A stretch of DNA of 53,462 nt from Holophagaceae bacterium (lineage in GTDB: Bacteria > Acidobacteriota > Holophagae > Holophagales > Holophagaceae). Shown here piece after piece: positions 26,221-34,643 of this stretch. A model generated the notes under the pieces. It saw only the letters and a program-made list of their open reading frames with translations. It did no database searches and was not told the origin of the DNA. The stretch is taken from the NCBI GenBank assembly GCA_013334395.1, contig JAAXXS010000006.1, positions 1 to 53,462 on the forward strand, read 5' to 3'. Each line of letters opens with the position of its first letter. Position 1 is the stretch's first letter. A program made the position numbers and the translations under genes.

Positions 26221-27573
26221 TCAGACGGTGGTGGGGACGCGGGCGAGGAGCTCGACGAGGCTCTCGATCATCGAGCGGGTGTGCAGCTCCGTGGCGCACC
26301 AGAGGATGCAGCCCTGGTACTCGGGGTAGTAGCGGCCCAGGTCCAGACCCGGGAGCAGGCTCTCCTTGAGGCAGGCCGCCTCCAGTGCCGCGTAGTCGCC
26401 GCGGTAGCGCAGCACGAACTCGTTGAAGAAGGGCTGGTCCACCACCACTTCCATGTCCGGGAGCTCCAGCAGCCGCTGCCGAAGGTACTGGGCCTTCGCG
26501 GCGTTCTGCTCCGCCAGCCCCTTCAGCCCCTCGGGGCCCGCCAGCTGCATGAAGATGTTGGCGCGCAGGGTCACCAGGCCCTGGTTTGAGCAGATGTTGC
26601 TGGTGGCCTTGTCGCGGCGGATGTGCTGCTCGCGGGCCGTGAGGGTCAGCACGTAGCCGGTGCGGTCCTGGAGGTCCTTGGCCTGCCCCACCACGCGGCC
26701 CGGCAGCTCCCGCTTGTGGGCATCCTTCCCCGCCAGGAAGCCCAGGAAGGGGCCGCCGAAGGTGGGCTTGTTGCCCAGACTCATGGCCTCGCCGCAGGCC
26801 ATGTCCGCGCCCAGCTTGCCCGGCGCCTCCAGCCAGCCGAAGGCGAAGGCCTCCTGGGTGACGCTCACCAGCAGGGCGCCTGCGGCATGGATGGGACCGG
26901 CCAGGGCCGCCAGGTCCTCCACGGCCCCCAGGAAGTTGGGATAGCCCACCAGCACCGCGGCCACGTCGCCGCTCAGCTTGGCCTGCAGGTCCGCCAGGTC
27001 AGTGATGCCCTCCTTCAGGTCCACCTCGACCAGGTTCAGCTCCGCATGGGGCGCGAAGTTCGTCTGCAGGACCTCGCGATAAAGGGGATGGAGGCCGCGG
27101 CTCACCAGCACCGTGTGGCGCTTTTTGGCCACGCGCACGGCCATGAGGGCCGCTTCCACACAGGAGGTGCCGCCGTCATAGAGGCTGGCATTGGTGACTT
27201 CCAGGCCCGTGAGGTCGCAGATCAGCGTCTGGTACTCGAAGAGGTGCTGCAGCGTGCCCTGGCTGATCTCCGGCTGGTAGGGCGTGTAGGCCGTGAACCA
27301 CTCCTGGCGGCTGATGAGCGCGTCGATGGCCGAGGGCACGAAGTGGTCGTAGGCCCCTGCCCCGAGGAACTGGGCGCAGAAGCGCGTGTTCCGGTTCGCC
27401 ATGGCCAGCATCTGCCCGGCCACCTCCTGCTCCGAGGACTGGGTAGGCAACTCCAGCTCCCGCCGCAGGCGCAGGGGCTCCGGAATGCCCGAGAGCAGGG
27501 TTTCGGCATCCATGACACCAATGGCGTCCAGGAGGGCACGGTCCTCGACGGGAGATGAGGGCAGGTAGCGCAT
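26221..27573 (-). CDS. gcvPA: Glycine dehydrogenase (decarboxylating) subunit 1
   Basis: A 450-residue N-terminal half of the split glycine decarboxylase. It begins MRYLPSSPVEDRALLDAIG, continues with YTPYQPEISQGTLQHLFEYQ (substrate side of the active site) and TNASLYDGGTSCVEAALMA, and ends with a dimer-forming small domain. It lacks the PLP lysine, as expected, since that is supplied by GcvPB. It lies 24 bases after gcvH and four before gcvPB. Normal length and no irregularities. Confidence 0.96.
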   Translation of the reverse strand: MRYLPSSPVEDRALLDAIGVMDAETLLSGIPEPLRLRRELELPTQSSEQEVAGQMLAMANRNTRFCAQFLGAGAYDHFVPSAIDALISRQEWFTAYTPYQPEISQGTLQHLFEYQTLICDLTGLEVTNASLYDGGTSCVEAALMAVRVAKKRHTVLVSRGLHPLYREVLQTNFAPHAELNLVEVDLKEGITDLADLQAKLSGDVAAVLVGYPNFLGAVEDLAALAGPIHAAGALLVSVTQEAFAFGWLEAPGKLGADMACGEAMSLGNKPTFGGPFLGFLAGKDAHKRELPGRVVGQAKDLQDRTGYVLTLTAREQHIRRDKATSNICSNQGLVTLRANIFMQLAGPEGLKGLAEQNAAKAQYLRQRLLELPDMEVVVDQPFFNEFVLRYRGDYAALEAACLKESLLPGLDLGRYYPEYQGCILWCATELHTRSMIESLVELLARVPTTV

Positions 27574-27597
27574 GGCGGCCTCCAGGAGACGTAGGGT

Positions 27598-27984
27598 TCA
27601 GTGGCTCTCTTCCGCCACCAGCTGCTCGTAGGCGGTGGCGTCCAGGAGCTCAGGGTTTAGCTCGCCCGCCAGGCGGATCTTGATGAGCCAGCCCTTGCCG
27701 AAGGCGTCCTCGTTGATGTACTCCGGATGGGCCTCCAGCTCGGTGTTCAGTTCCAGGACCTCTCCTGCGGAGGGCAGGAAGATCTCGGCCACGGTCTTGA
27801 CGGACTCCACCGTGCCGAACTCTTCGCCAGCCTCGAAGCTGTCACCCACCTCTGGCAGGTCCACGAAGACCACGTCGCCCATGGCGTCCTGGGCGTAGGT
27901 GGTGATGCCCACCAGGGCGGTGCCATCTCCGAGGGGCTTGATGAACTCGTGGTTCTTGGTGTACTTCGCGTCAGCAGGATACAT
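27598..27984 (-). CDS. gcvH: Glycine cleavage system H protein
   Basis: A 128-residue lipoyl carrier. The lipoylated lysine is in GTVESVKTVAEIF (about residue 63), flanked by GDVVFVDLPEVGD and the C-terminal GWLIKIRL. It carries the aminomethyl group from the P-protein to the T-protein and is reoxidised by LpdA. The start at 27984 (MYPADAKYTKNHEF) matches the usual N-terminus; an in-frame codon four residues earlier is less likely. It lies 62 bases after gcvT in the operon. Confidence 0.96.
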   Translation of the reverse strand: MYPADAKYTKNHEFIKPLGDGTALVGITTYAQDAMGDVVFVDLPEVGDSFEAGEEFGTVESVKTVAEIFLPSAGEVLELNTELEAHPEYINEDAFGKGWLIKIRLAGELNPELLDATAYEQLVAEESH

Positions 27985-28046
27985 GGTGACCTCCATCGGT
28001 GGCCGGGCCGGCGGCTTCGCAGCCGGCCTTGGTTTTGGGGGGGGGA

Positions 28047-29150
28047 CTACTTCGCGCGCTTGTAGAAGGGCGTGGCCACGACCTCGGCTTCGCAGGCCTT
28101 GCCGCGGATCTCGATCTCGATGCGGGTCCCGATCTCGGCGGCGGCCAGCGGCACGTAGCAGAGCCCCAGGTTCACGCCGCAGGTGGTGCTGGGCGCGCCG
28201 CTGGTGACGTACCCGGCGACCTGCCCATCGATCAGCACGTTCATGTGGTCCCGGGCGATGTCGCGCTTCTCCCGCATCTGGAACCCGACGAGCTTGCGGG
28301 TCAGGCCCCTGGCCTTGGCCAGCAGCAGCTCGTCCCGGCCCAGGAAGAAGCCCTTCTGCAGCTTGATGATCCAGCCCAAGTCTGCCTCCAGGGCGTTGGT
28401 GGTGTCGTCGATCTCATGGCCATAGAGCGACATCTTGGCTTCCAGGCGCAGGGTGTTCCGGCAGCCCAGGCCCGTGGGCATCAGGCCCAGGGGCTGACCC
28501 TGCGCCACGACGGCGTTCCAGACGGATTCGGTGCTGGCGGCGGGACAGTAGATCTCGTAGCCATCCTCCCCGGTGTAGCCCGTGCGGGAGATCATGACCG
28601 GTAGCCCCTGGAACTTCCCGAAGGCGAACCAGTAGTACTTGATCTCAGCGAGGTCGATGTCCACCAGGGGCTGCAGCACCGCCAGCGAGAGGGGGCCCTG
28701 GAGGGCGATCTGCCCGGTCGCGTCGCTCTCGTTGGTCACCGTGACCTGCCACGCGGTCGCGTGCTCCAGCACCCAGGCAAAGTCCTTCTCGATGTTGGAG
28801 GCGTTCACCACCAGCAGGAACTCGTCATCGCTGATCTTGTGCAGCAGCAGGTCGTCCACGAAGGTGCCGTTCTCGTAGAGGAAGGCGGTGTAGTGGATCT
28901 GCCCCTTGGCCAGCCGCGCCACTGCGTTCGGCGTGAGCCAGTCGAGGAAGGCCATGGCCTGGGGGCCCTGGACCCGGATCTCGCCCATGTGGCTCACGTC
29001 GAAGAGCCCCACCTTGGTGCGCACCGCGAGGTGCTCCGCGATGATCCCCTGGGGATACTGGACCGGCATGTCCCAGCCGCCGAAGTCGACCATCTTGGCG
29101 CCGAGGGCCCGGTGGGCCGCGTTCAGGGGGGTCTGCTTCAGATCGGACAT
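28047..29150 (-). CDS. gcvT: Aminomethyltransferase (glycine cleavage T protein)
   Basis: A 367-residue folate enzyme that moves the methylene group from aminomethyl-lipoyl-GcvH to tetrahydrofolate and frees ammonia. Recognised by the N-terminal KMVDFGGWDMPVQYP, the active-site segment DVSHMGEIRV, SRTGYTGEDGYEIYC and LGCRNTLRLEAKM. The ATG at 29150 gives the typical short N-terminus; an upstream extension through the spacer is not supported. It lies 35 bases after glyA and 62 before gcvH. Confidence 0.95.
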   Translation of the reverse strand: MSDLKQTPLNAAHRALGAKMVDFGGWDMPVQYPQGIIAEHLAVRTKVGLFDVSHMGEIRVQGPQAMAFLDWLTPNAVARLAKGQIHYTAFLYENGTFVDDLLLHKISDDEFLLVVNASNIEKDFAWVLEHATAWQVTVTNESDATGQIALQGPLSLAVLQPLVDIDLAEIKYYWFAFGKFQGLPVMISRTGYTGEDGYEIYCPAASTESVWNAVVAQGQPLGLMPTGLGCRNTLRLEAKMSLYGHEIDDTTNALEADLGWIIKLQKGFFLGRDELLLAKARGLTRKLVGFQMREKRDIARDHMNVLIDGQVAGYVTSGAPSTTCGVNLGLCYVPLAAAEIGTRIEIEIRGKACEAEVVATPFYKRAK

Positions 29151-29185
29151 GGGGGCTCCGTGGGAAGGGATCGGGTCAGTTGGTC

Positions 29186-30430
29186 CTATTCGGGGATGGG
29201 GAAGTGGCTGGTCAGCTCGAATACCTCGCGCTGGACCTGGGCCACGGCGGCCTCGTCGGCGCGGTTCCGGAGGGCGGTGTCGATCCACCCGGCGATGCGC
29301 TCCATCTCGGGCTCCTTCATGCCCCGGGTGGTGACCGCGGGGGAGCCGATCCGGATGCCCGAGGGCTTCATGGGCGGGTTGGGATCGAAAGGGATCCCGT
29401 TCTTGTTGACGGTGATGCCGGCATGGTCGAGGGTCTTCTCGGCCTCGTTGCCCATGATTCCCTGCCCGAACACATCCACCAGGAGCAGGTGGTTGTCGGT
29501 GCCGCCGGAGACCACCCGCCAGCCCTTCCGGGTCAGGGCGGAGGCCAGGCAGGAGGCGTTGCGCAGGACCTGCTCCTGGTAGGTCTTGAAGTCGGCTCTC
29601 AGAGCCTCCCCAAACGCCACGCCCTTGGCGGCGATCACGTGCATCAGGGGGCCTCCCTGGACGCCGGGGAAGAGGGCGCGGTCCAGGTCCTTGGCGTATT
29701 TCTCCTTGCAGAGGATCAGCCCGCCCCGGGGCCCCCGGAGGGTCTTGTGGGTGGTGGAGGTGACGAAGTCGGCGTGGGGAACCGGGCTGGGGTGCAGGCC
29801 CGTGGCCACCAGTCCCGCGATGTGGGCCATGTCCACCATCACCAGGGCGCCCACCTCGTCGGCGATGGCGCGGAAGGCCGCGAAGTCGAAGATCCGGGGA
29901 TAGGCCGAGGCCCCCACCACGATCATCCGGGGCTTGTGCTCCTGGGCCAGGCGGCGGACCTCGTCCATGTCCACCCGCTCGGTGTCCCGGCTCACGTGGT
30001 AACCGATGAACTTGTAGAGCAGCCCCGAGCTGTTGAGCGGGTGCCCGTGGGTGAGGTGGCCCCCGTGGGCCAGGTCCAGGCCCAGGACCGTGTCACCGGG
30101 CTTGAGCACCGCGAAGTAGACGGCCATGTTGGCCTGGGCGCCGCTGTGGGGCTGCACGTTGGCGTGCTCGGCCCCGAACAGCTCCTTGGCGCGGGAGCGG
30201 GCCAGGTCCTCGACCCGGTCCATGTTCACGCAGCCGCCGTAGTAGCGCCGGCCGGGATAGCCCTCGGCGTACTTGTTCGCGAAGTGGGTGCCCATGGCCT
30301 GCAGGACCGGCAGGGAGGCGTAGTTCTCGGAGGCGATCAGCTCCAGGTTCTGGCGCTGGCGCACGACCTCGAGCTCGAGAGCCTCGGAGATGGCGGGGTC
30401 GGCCTGGCGCAATGCTTGGGGGATGGTCAT
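29186..30430 (-). CDS. glyA: Serine hydroxymethyltransferase
   Basis: A 414-residue PLP enzyme interconverting glycine plus methylene-tetrahydrofolate and serine. The family motifs are [11 protein letters not shown] near the N-terminus, [14 protein letters not shown], and the cofactor lysine in [15 protein letters not shown]. The chosen ATG (30430) follows GAAAGGAAT on the coding strand. As the first gene of the glycine operon it would use the methylene-folate made by GcvPTH to convert a second glycine to serine for SdaA. The 219-base leader shows no recognisable glycine riboswitch. Confidence 0.96.
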   Translation of the reverse strand: MTIPQALRQADPAISEALELEVVRQRQNLELIASENYASLPVLQAMGTHFANKYAEGYPGRRYYGGCVNMDRVEDLARSRAKELFGAEHANVQPHSGAQANMAVYFAVLKPGDTVLGLDLAHGGHLTHGHPLNSSGLLYKFIGYHVSRDTERVDMDEVRRLAQEHKPRMIVVGASAYPRIFDFAAFRAIADEVGALVMVDMAHIAGLVATGLHPSPVPHADFVTSTTHKTLRGPRGGLILCKEKYAKDLDRALFPGVQGGPLMHVIAAKGVAFGEALRADFKTYQEQVLRNASCLASALTRKGWRVVSGGTDNHLLLVDVFGQGIMGNEAEKTLDHAGITVNKNGIPFDPNPPMKPSGIRIGSPAVTTRGMKEPEMERIAGWIDTALRNRADEAAVAQVQREVFELTSHFPIPE

Positions 30431-30649
30431 CGCGATTCCTTTCTGCGCGGGGCGGCAGCGGAGGTGAAGCACTTCCTTGCCGGTGACTTCGGGGAGTTCT
30501 GCCAAGGGCGTTTGCGACGTTAGGGTTGAGTTTGGAAAAGAATGATGAATACCAAAAGACGGTATTTTAGATTTAGTGATTCATTTTGGTGTTCACTACC
30601 CAGCTCAAGCCATCGGCTCCCTCACGGGCTTCAGGGCAGGCAGATGGCC
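30431..30649. promoter_or_regulatory. Leader/promoter region of the glyA-gcv operon
   Basis: A 219-base gap between the ThrE-type exporter and glyA, with an AT-rich core (30530-30600). An AATACC...GGTATT inverted repeat at about 30546-30564 could be a weak terminator for the exporter or an operator. I looked on the minus strand for the paired conserved cores of a glycine riboswitch and did not find them. Confidence 0.4.
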
Positions 30650-31888
30650 TCAGAACCTCCGCCGCGGGACCAGCACATTGGCGAGCAGGAGGCCGAGCAT
30701 GAGGGCCACCGTCACGGTGAGAGACTGGAAGCCCGCCTGGAGGCCCTCCAGCGTGTGCTTGTGCAGCACCAGCAGGAGGCCCTGGAAGCCCTTGCTGCCC
30801 GGCACGATGAGCATGAGGGAGGGCAGCAGCAGCACCGCGCCGGGACGCCGGGTGCGGCGGGAGTAGTGGTTGCAGACCGCGCCCAGGACCAGCGCGGCGA
30901 TGCCCGCGCCGACCTCGGGGCCCAGCAGCTGGGTGGTCAGCCGGGCGCTGGCGTAGGCCAGGAGGCTCGCGCCCAGGGTCCAGGCGTAGTCCCGGAGGGC
31001 GCCCTGGAACACCACCAGGTAGCCCAGCGCCACCAGGGCGATGGCCGGGGGGATGGCCCAGAACGGCAGGGCCTGGGGCTCGGCCAGCAGGCCGCCCTGC
31101 CAGCCGCTGCCCAGCCGCTGCCCGATGGCGACGCCGAAGGCCAGGAGCATCAGCACGAACCCCGTGCCCACGAGGCGGGAGGACCCCGCCACGAGGTTGC
31201 CCGTGCCCAGCTCCTGCATGGACACCAGCAACCCCAGCCCCGGCACCAGGACGATGAACCCGCTGAGGATGATGATGGAGTGGGAGGCAGCAGGCACCAG
31301 GTTGCCGAGGACAATGCCGCCGAGGCTGCTGAGGATGCCGCCCACCAGCGGGGCCAGGCTGAGCTGGGTGCGCTTCTGCTCCAGCAGCTGCGCGGCCAGG
31401 CCCACCAGGGCGCCGATCAGGGTGCTGAGCAGCGCCTCCCGCCAGCCGCCGCCGAAGACCACCGCCATGCCCATGGCCGCGATGGCATAGGCGCCGACCT
31501 GGATCACGGGCCCGAAGCGGGGGCCACGCCGGGAGATCCGGTCCAGCCGCCGGAGCGCCTCCTCGACGCCCAGGCTGTCATGGATGACCCGGTCCACCAG
31601 GGCCTCGGTCTCCGCCAACTTCGCCAGGTTCGCGCTGTAGCTGCCGGTGCGGATCAGGTAGGTCTTGCTGGGGCCCCCCGCCTTCTGGAAAGACGCCAGG
31701 AACCCGGTCGGCGTGGCATAGACCGCGCCTTCCAGGCCCAGGTGGTGGGCCAGTCGCCCCAGGGCGTTCTCGAGGGTCTGGGCGCTGACGCCAAACTCCT
31801 GCAGCGCCCGCCCCAGGCCGAGAGTGAAGGCCACCTCGGGGATGGGGCTGACGACCGGCGCCGCAGGGTGGGAATCCGCCTCAATCAT
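30650..31888 (-). CDS. Threonine/serine exporter, ThrE family (fused DUF1212 and ThrE_2 halves)
   Basis: A 412-residue membrane protein. A soluble N-terminal region (about 1-130; TLGLGRALQEFGVSAQTLENAL, YATPTGFLASF) is followed by about ten hydrophobic segments in two groups, the layout of the single-chain ThrE exporter of Corynebacterium. ThrE uses the proton motive force to export threonine and serine. The gene is 21 bases after the M20 amidohydrolase on the same strand and just upstream of the glycine/serine operon. Its likely role is relief of amino-acid overload when acylated amino acids or peptides are broken down; this is inferred from position. Confidence 0.82.
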   Translation of the reverse strand: MIEADSHPAAPVVSPIPEVAFTLGLGRALQEFGVSAQTLENALGRLAHHLGLEGAVYATPTGFLASFQKAGGPSKTYLIRTGSYSANLAKLAETEALVDRVIHDSLGVEEALRRLDRISRRGPRFGPVIQVGAYAIAAMGMAVVFGGGWREALLSTLIGALVGLAAQLLEQKRTQLSLAPLVGGILSSLGGIVLGNLVPAASHSIIILSGFIVLVPGLGLLVSMQELGTGNLVAGSSRLVGTGFVLMLLAFGVAIGQRLGSGWQGGLLAEPQALPFWAIPPAIALVALGYLVVFQGALRDYAWTLGASLLAYASARLTTQLLGPEVGAGIAALVLGAVCNHYSRRTRRPGAVLLLPSLMLIVPGSKGFQGLLLVLHKHTLEGLQAGFQSLTVTVALMLGLLLANVLVPRRRF

Positions 31889-31909
31889 GGCGTGGGACGG
31901 CCGGGAAGC

Positions 31910-33172
31910 TCAGGCCGGAGCCTTGGCCAGCCATGTGCCGATGGCGGCCAAGCTGGTCTCGATGCCCGTCCTCAGGGTGGGATCCAGCACCGGTGCCCAG
32001 AAAGGCGAGTGGGGGCCAGGCAGCTGGGCCACGGTGCCGTCCTGCTTGGCCTGGTCGTATTTCTCGTGGGAGCAGCCCCCCACGAACCAGTAGGTGTAGG
32101 GCACGTTCCAAGCCTTCCCGAAGCGGCCGAAGTCCTCGCTGGCCCCCAGGGCCTGGGTTTCCACGGCCTGATCGCCGAACTGCCCGCGGAAGGCCTCCGC
32201 GACCTGCCGGGTGACGTCGGCGTCGTTCACCGTGAGGGGGAAGTTGCTGAGCTCCTGGAATTCCGGCTCCCGGGGCGCGTTCGAGGCCTGCGCCTCGGCG
32301 ATGCAGATGCGCCGGATGGCCGCCAGCACGTGCTCCCGGACGGCCGGGTCGGTGGTGCGCACGTTCAGCTTGAGGATGGCTTCCGCCGGGATGATGTTCT
32401 CGGCGATGCCCGCATGGAACTCGCCGACGGTCACCACGGCCGCCTGCTGGGGCGAGACTTCCCGGGCGACGATGCCCTGGAGGCGCAGGACCGCAGAGGC
32501 GGCCATCAGGATGGGGTCCACGGCATTCTGCGGCATGCCGCCGTGCCCGCCCTTGCCGAAGAACCGGACCTGGAGGCTGTCGCCGGCCGTGAGGATCTGG
32601 CCGGCCCGGAAGCCCACCACCCCCGCCCGGTACTGCAGCAGGTGCTGGCCCAGGATGACGTCGGGCTTGGGGACGCGCTCGGTCAGGCCGTCATCCAGCA
32701 TGGCCTGGGAGCCCTCCCCGTTTTCCTCGGCGGGCTGGAAGAGCGCCACCACAGTGCCGCGCCAGCCCTCGCGCGTCTCGGACAGCACCTTGGCGGAGGC
32801 AAGCAGCCAGCTGATGTGCATGTCATGGCCGCAGGCGTGGGACACGGGCACGGTGTCGCCCTTGGCATTGACGCCCTCGCAGGTGCTGGCGTAGGGGACC
32901 CCCGTGGCCTCCTTGATCGGCAGGGCGTCCATGTCGGCGCGCATCATCACGGTGGGACCCTCGCCGTTCTTCAGGACGCCGACCACGCCGGTTCCCCCGA
33001 TCTTCTCGGTGACCTGGAACCCCGCGGCGCGCAGCCGGCCCGCCACGACGCCAGCGGTGCGGAACTCCTGGTGGGAGAGCTCGGGATGCTGGTGCAGGTC
33101 CCTGTAGAGCTCCTCGGCGTCCGGCAGGACCTTGTCGATTTCGGCGGAGAGGGTTCGGACAAACTGGCTCAT
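31910..33172 (-). CDS. M20D-family amidohydrolase / aminoacylase-like metallopeptidase
   Basis: A 420-residue cytoplasmic hydrolase with the M20 dimetal signatures: MMRADMDALPIKEATG (metal Asp pair), HACGHDMHISWLLA, and QPAEENGEGSQAML with the catalytic glutamate. A bulging dimerisation domain is inserted in the middle, as in hippurate hydrolase, N-acetyl-amino-acid deacetylases and IAA-amino-acid hydrolases. It removes an acyl group from an N-acylated amino acid; the substrate is open. There is no signal peptide. It is third in the set MFS, porin, amidohydrolase, exporter, all on one strand, which suggests import of the conjugate, hydrolysis inside, and release of the amino acid. Confidence 0.88.
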   Translation of the reverse strand: MSQFVRTLSAEIDKVLPDAEELYRDLHQHPELSHQEFRTAGVVAGRLRAAGFQVTEKIGGTGVVGVLKNGEGPTVMMRADMDALPIKEATGVPYASTCEGVNAKGDTVPVSHACGHDMHISWLLASAKVLSETREGWRGTVVALFQPAEENGEGSQAMLDDGLTERVPKPDVILGQHLLQYRAGVVGFRAGQILTAGDSLQVRFFGKGGHGGMPQNAVDPILMAASAVLRLQGIVAREVSPQQAAVVTVGEFHAGIAENIIPAEAILKLNVRTTDPAVREHVLAAIRRICIAEAQASNAPREPEFQELSNFPLTVNDADVTRQVAEAFRGQFGDQAVETQALGASEDFGRFGKAWNVPYTYWFVGGCSHEKYDQAKQDGTVAQLPGPHSPFWAPVLDPTLRTGIETSLAAIGTWLAKAPA

Positions 33173-33263
33173 GGGGAGGCTCCAGGCTTGGCAGAGGAAC
33201 GGCGAGGTGGGGATCAGCCCGCCCCAGGCCTGGAAGGGGCGCGGGACGGGCCGGTGATAAGGT

Positions 33264-34574
33264 CTAGAAGGAGAAGCGGAAGCCCGCCCCCAGCAACGAG
33301 TTGGTGGAGAAGAAGGGCGCGCCGATGGCCATGCCGCCCGTGGAGGCGTTGCCCATGTAGCCCGCGTAGACGTCGAAGCGCTTGGTGATCTTGTAGTCGA
33401 CGACCAGGGAGTCGTACTTGCTGGTGCCGCTCTTGGCGGAGGCTGTGGCGGTGCCGGCGGAGAAGTCGTTCTGGGACACGTGGTAGTGGCCGGCGTAGAT
33501 GACGAGCTTCTTGGTCACGTCCCAGGCGCCGCCGAACCAGGTCATGTGCAGGTTCTTCGCCCCGGTGTCGAACTTGTGGACATTCACCGAGCTGATGAGC
33601 ACCCCGAAGATGCTTGTAAGGGCGGAATCCTCCACTGGGTTGCTGGGGTTGGTGTACTCGATGAACTGATGCCCGGCCTTCAGGGTGACGGGGCCGAGGG
33701 CGTACTTGGCACAGACCATCCAGGAGGAGGTGTCATAGGCCGTGAGGGGCACCTTGCCCAGAGTGGCGGCGCTGGCGTTGCTCATGCCGAAGGCGTCCTT
33801 GAAGGTCTGGTAGCTGGCCTGGATGCCGAAGGGACCCTTCTCGTAGCCGAGGTTGGCCTGGATGGCGGACTGGGCGCTCTGGGCCCCGGCCACGTTGCCG
33901 AACTTGTAGACGCCACCGAAGTTCACGTCGCCGACCTTCACCTTGTACTTCAGGCTGTTGTCGACCCGGGAGTTCTCGGTGGAGCCGCCGCCGCCGTAGG
34001 TGCCGGAGAAGCCCAGGGGGGAGAACAGCTGGGCGGCCACGAGGGGATCATAGGCCACGGCGTTTTCCAGCATCAGGCTGATGTTGCGGCCGAAGGTCAG
34101 GGTGCCGAAGCGCTCCGAGGAGATCCCGCCGTAGCAGGCCCGCGCGAAGAGCTGGTTGTTCACGGCGGAGTCCCCGGCCCAGTTGGGTCCAGTGGAGGTG
34201 TTGCCCACGAGGGCGATGGCCGAGTTGCCCATGACGCCCGAGGTAGCCACGAGGCTGGACTCCAGGTGCACCAGGGCCTGCCACCCCCCCCCGAGGTTGG
34301 CCGAAGCCCGGATGCCCCAGCGGGACCCGGAAAGGCCACCAGCGAACATGCCCGTCACGGGCTTCTTCCCCGTCAGGGCCAGGCCTGCCGTGGAGGGCGG
34401 CAGGGTTGCCTCCCAGTTCAGGCTGTGGGGCATGTAGCCGACACCGTAGTCCACAAGTCCGTAGAGGGTCACGCTGGCACTGTCGGTGCTGAAAGTGAGC
34501 GGGCTGCCAGGCGCCTGGGCCAGGGCTGGGAGGCCGGCGCAGAGGGCCAGGATCGAGAGGGCATGGCGGTTCAT
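33264..34574 (-). CDS. Gram-negative general porin (Porin_4/OmpC-like)
   Basis: A 436-residue outer-membrane barrel. A signal peptide MNRHALSILALCAGLPALAQ is followed by ASVTLYGLVDYGVGYM, the usual first strand of burkholderial-type porins, then SRWGIRASANLGGGWQALVHLES, and a terminal strand closing with FRFSF, whose final Phe is the assembly signal. Alternating amphipathic strands run throughout. It is placed between an MFS transporter and an amidohydrolase, so it probably admits their substrate across the outer membrane. GGAG precedes the ATG. Confidence 0.9.
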   Translation of the reverse strand: MNRHALSILALCAGLPALAQAPGSPLTFSTDSASVTLYGLVDYGVGYMPHSLNWEATLPPSTAGLALTGKKPVTGMFAGGLSGSRWGIRASANLGGGWQALVHLESSLVATSGVMGNSAIALVGNTSTGPNWAGDSAVNNQLFARACYGGISSERFGTLTFGRNISLMLENAVAYDPLVAAQLFSPLGFSGTYGGGGSTENSRVDNSLKYKVKVGDVNFGGVYKFGNVAGAQSAQSAIQANLGYEKGPFGIQASYQTFKDAFGMSNASAATLGKVPLTAYDTSSWMVCAKYALGPVTLKAGHQFIEYTNPSNPVEDSALTSIFGVLISSVNVHKFDTGAKNLHMTWFGGAWDVTKKLVIYAGHYHVSQNDFSAGTATASAKSGTSKYDSLVVDYKITKRFDVYAGYMGNASTGGMAIGAPFFSTNSLLGAGFRFSF

Positions 34575-34643
34575 GGGGGACTCCAGAGAGCTTATTGGAA
34601 AAGGGTTGGACGAACGGGGAACAGCAGTGCTGAGAAGAAGGAC

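Noticed and set aside
30431-30649. Possible glycine riboswitch before glyA
   Set aside because: The minus-strand sequence does not show the tandem aptamer cores I would expect; a covariance-model scan would decide.
30542-33388. 948-codon plus-strand frame
   Set aside because: It lies antisense to the ThrE and M20 genes, has a Gln/His/Gly-rich shadow composition and no ribosome site. The minus-strand genes have domain motifs.
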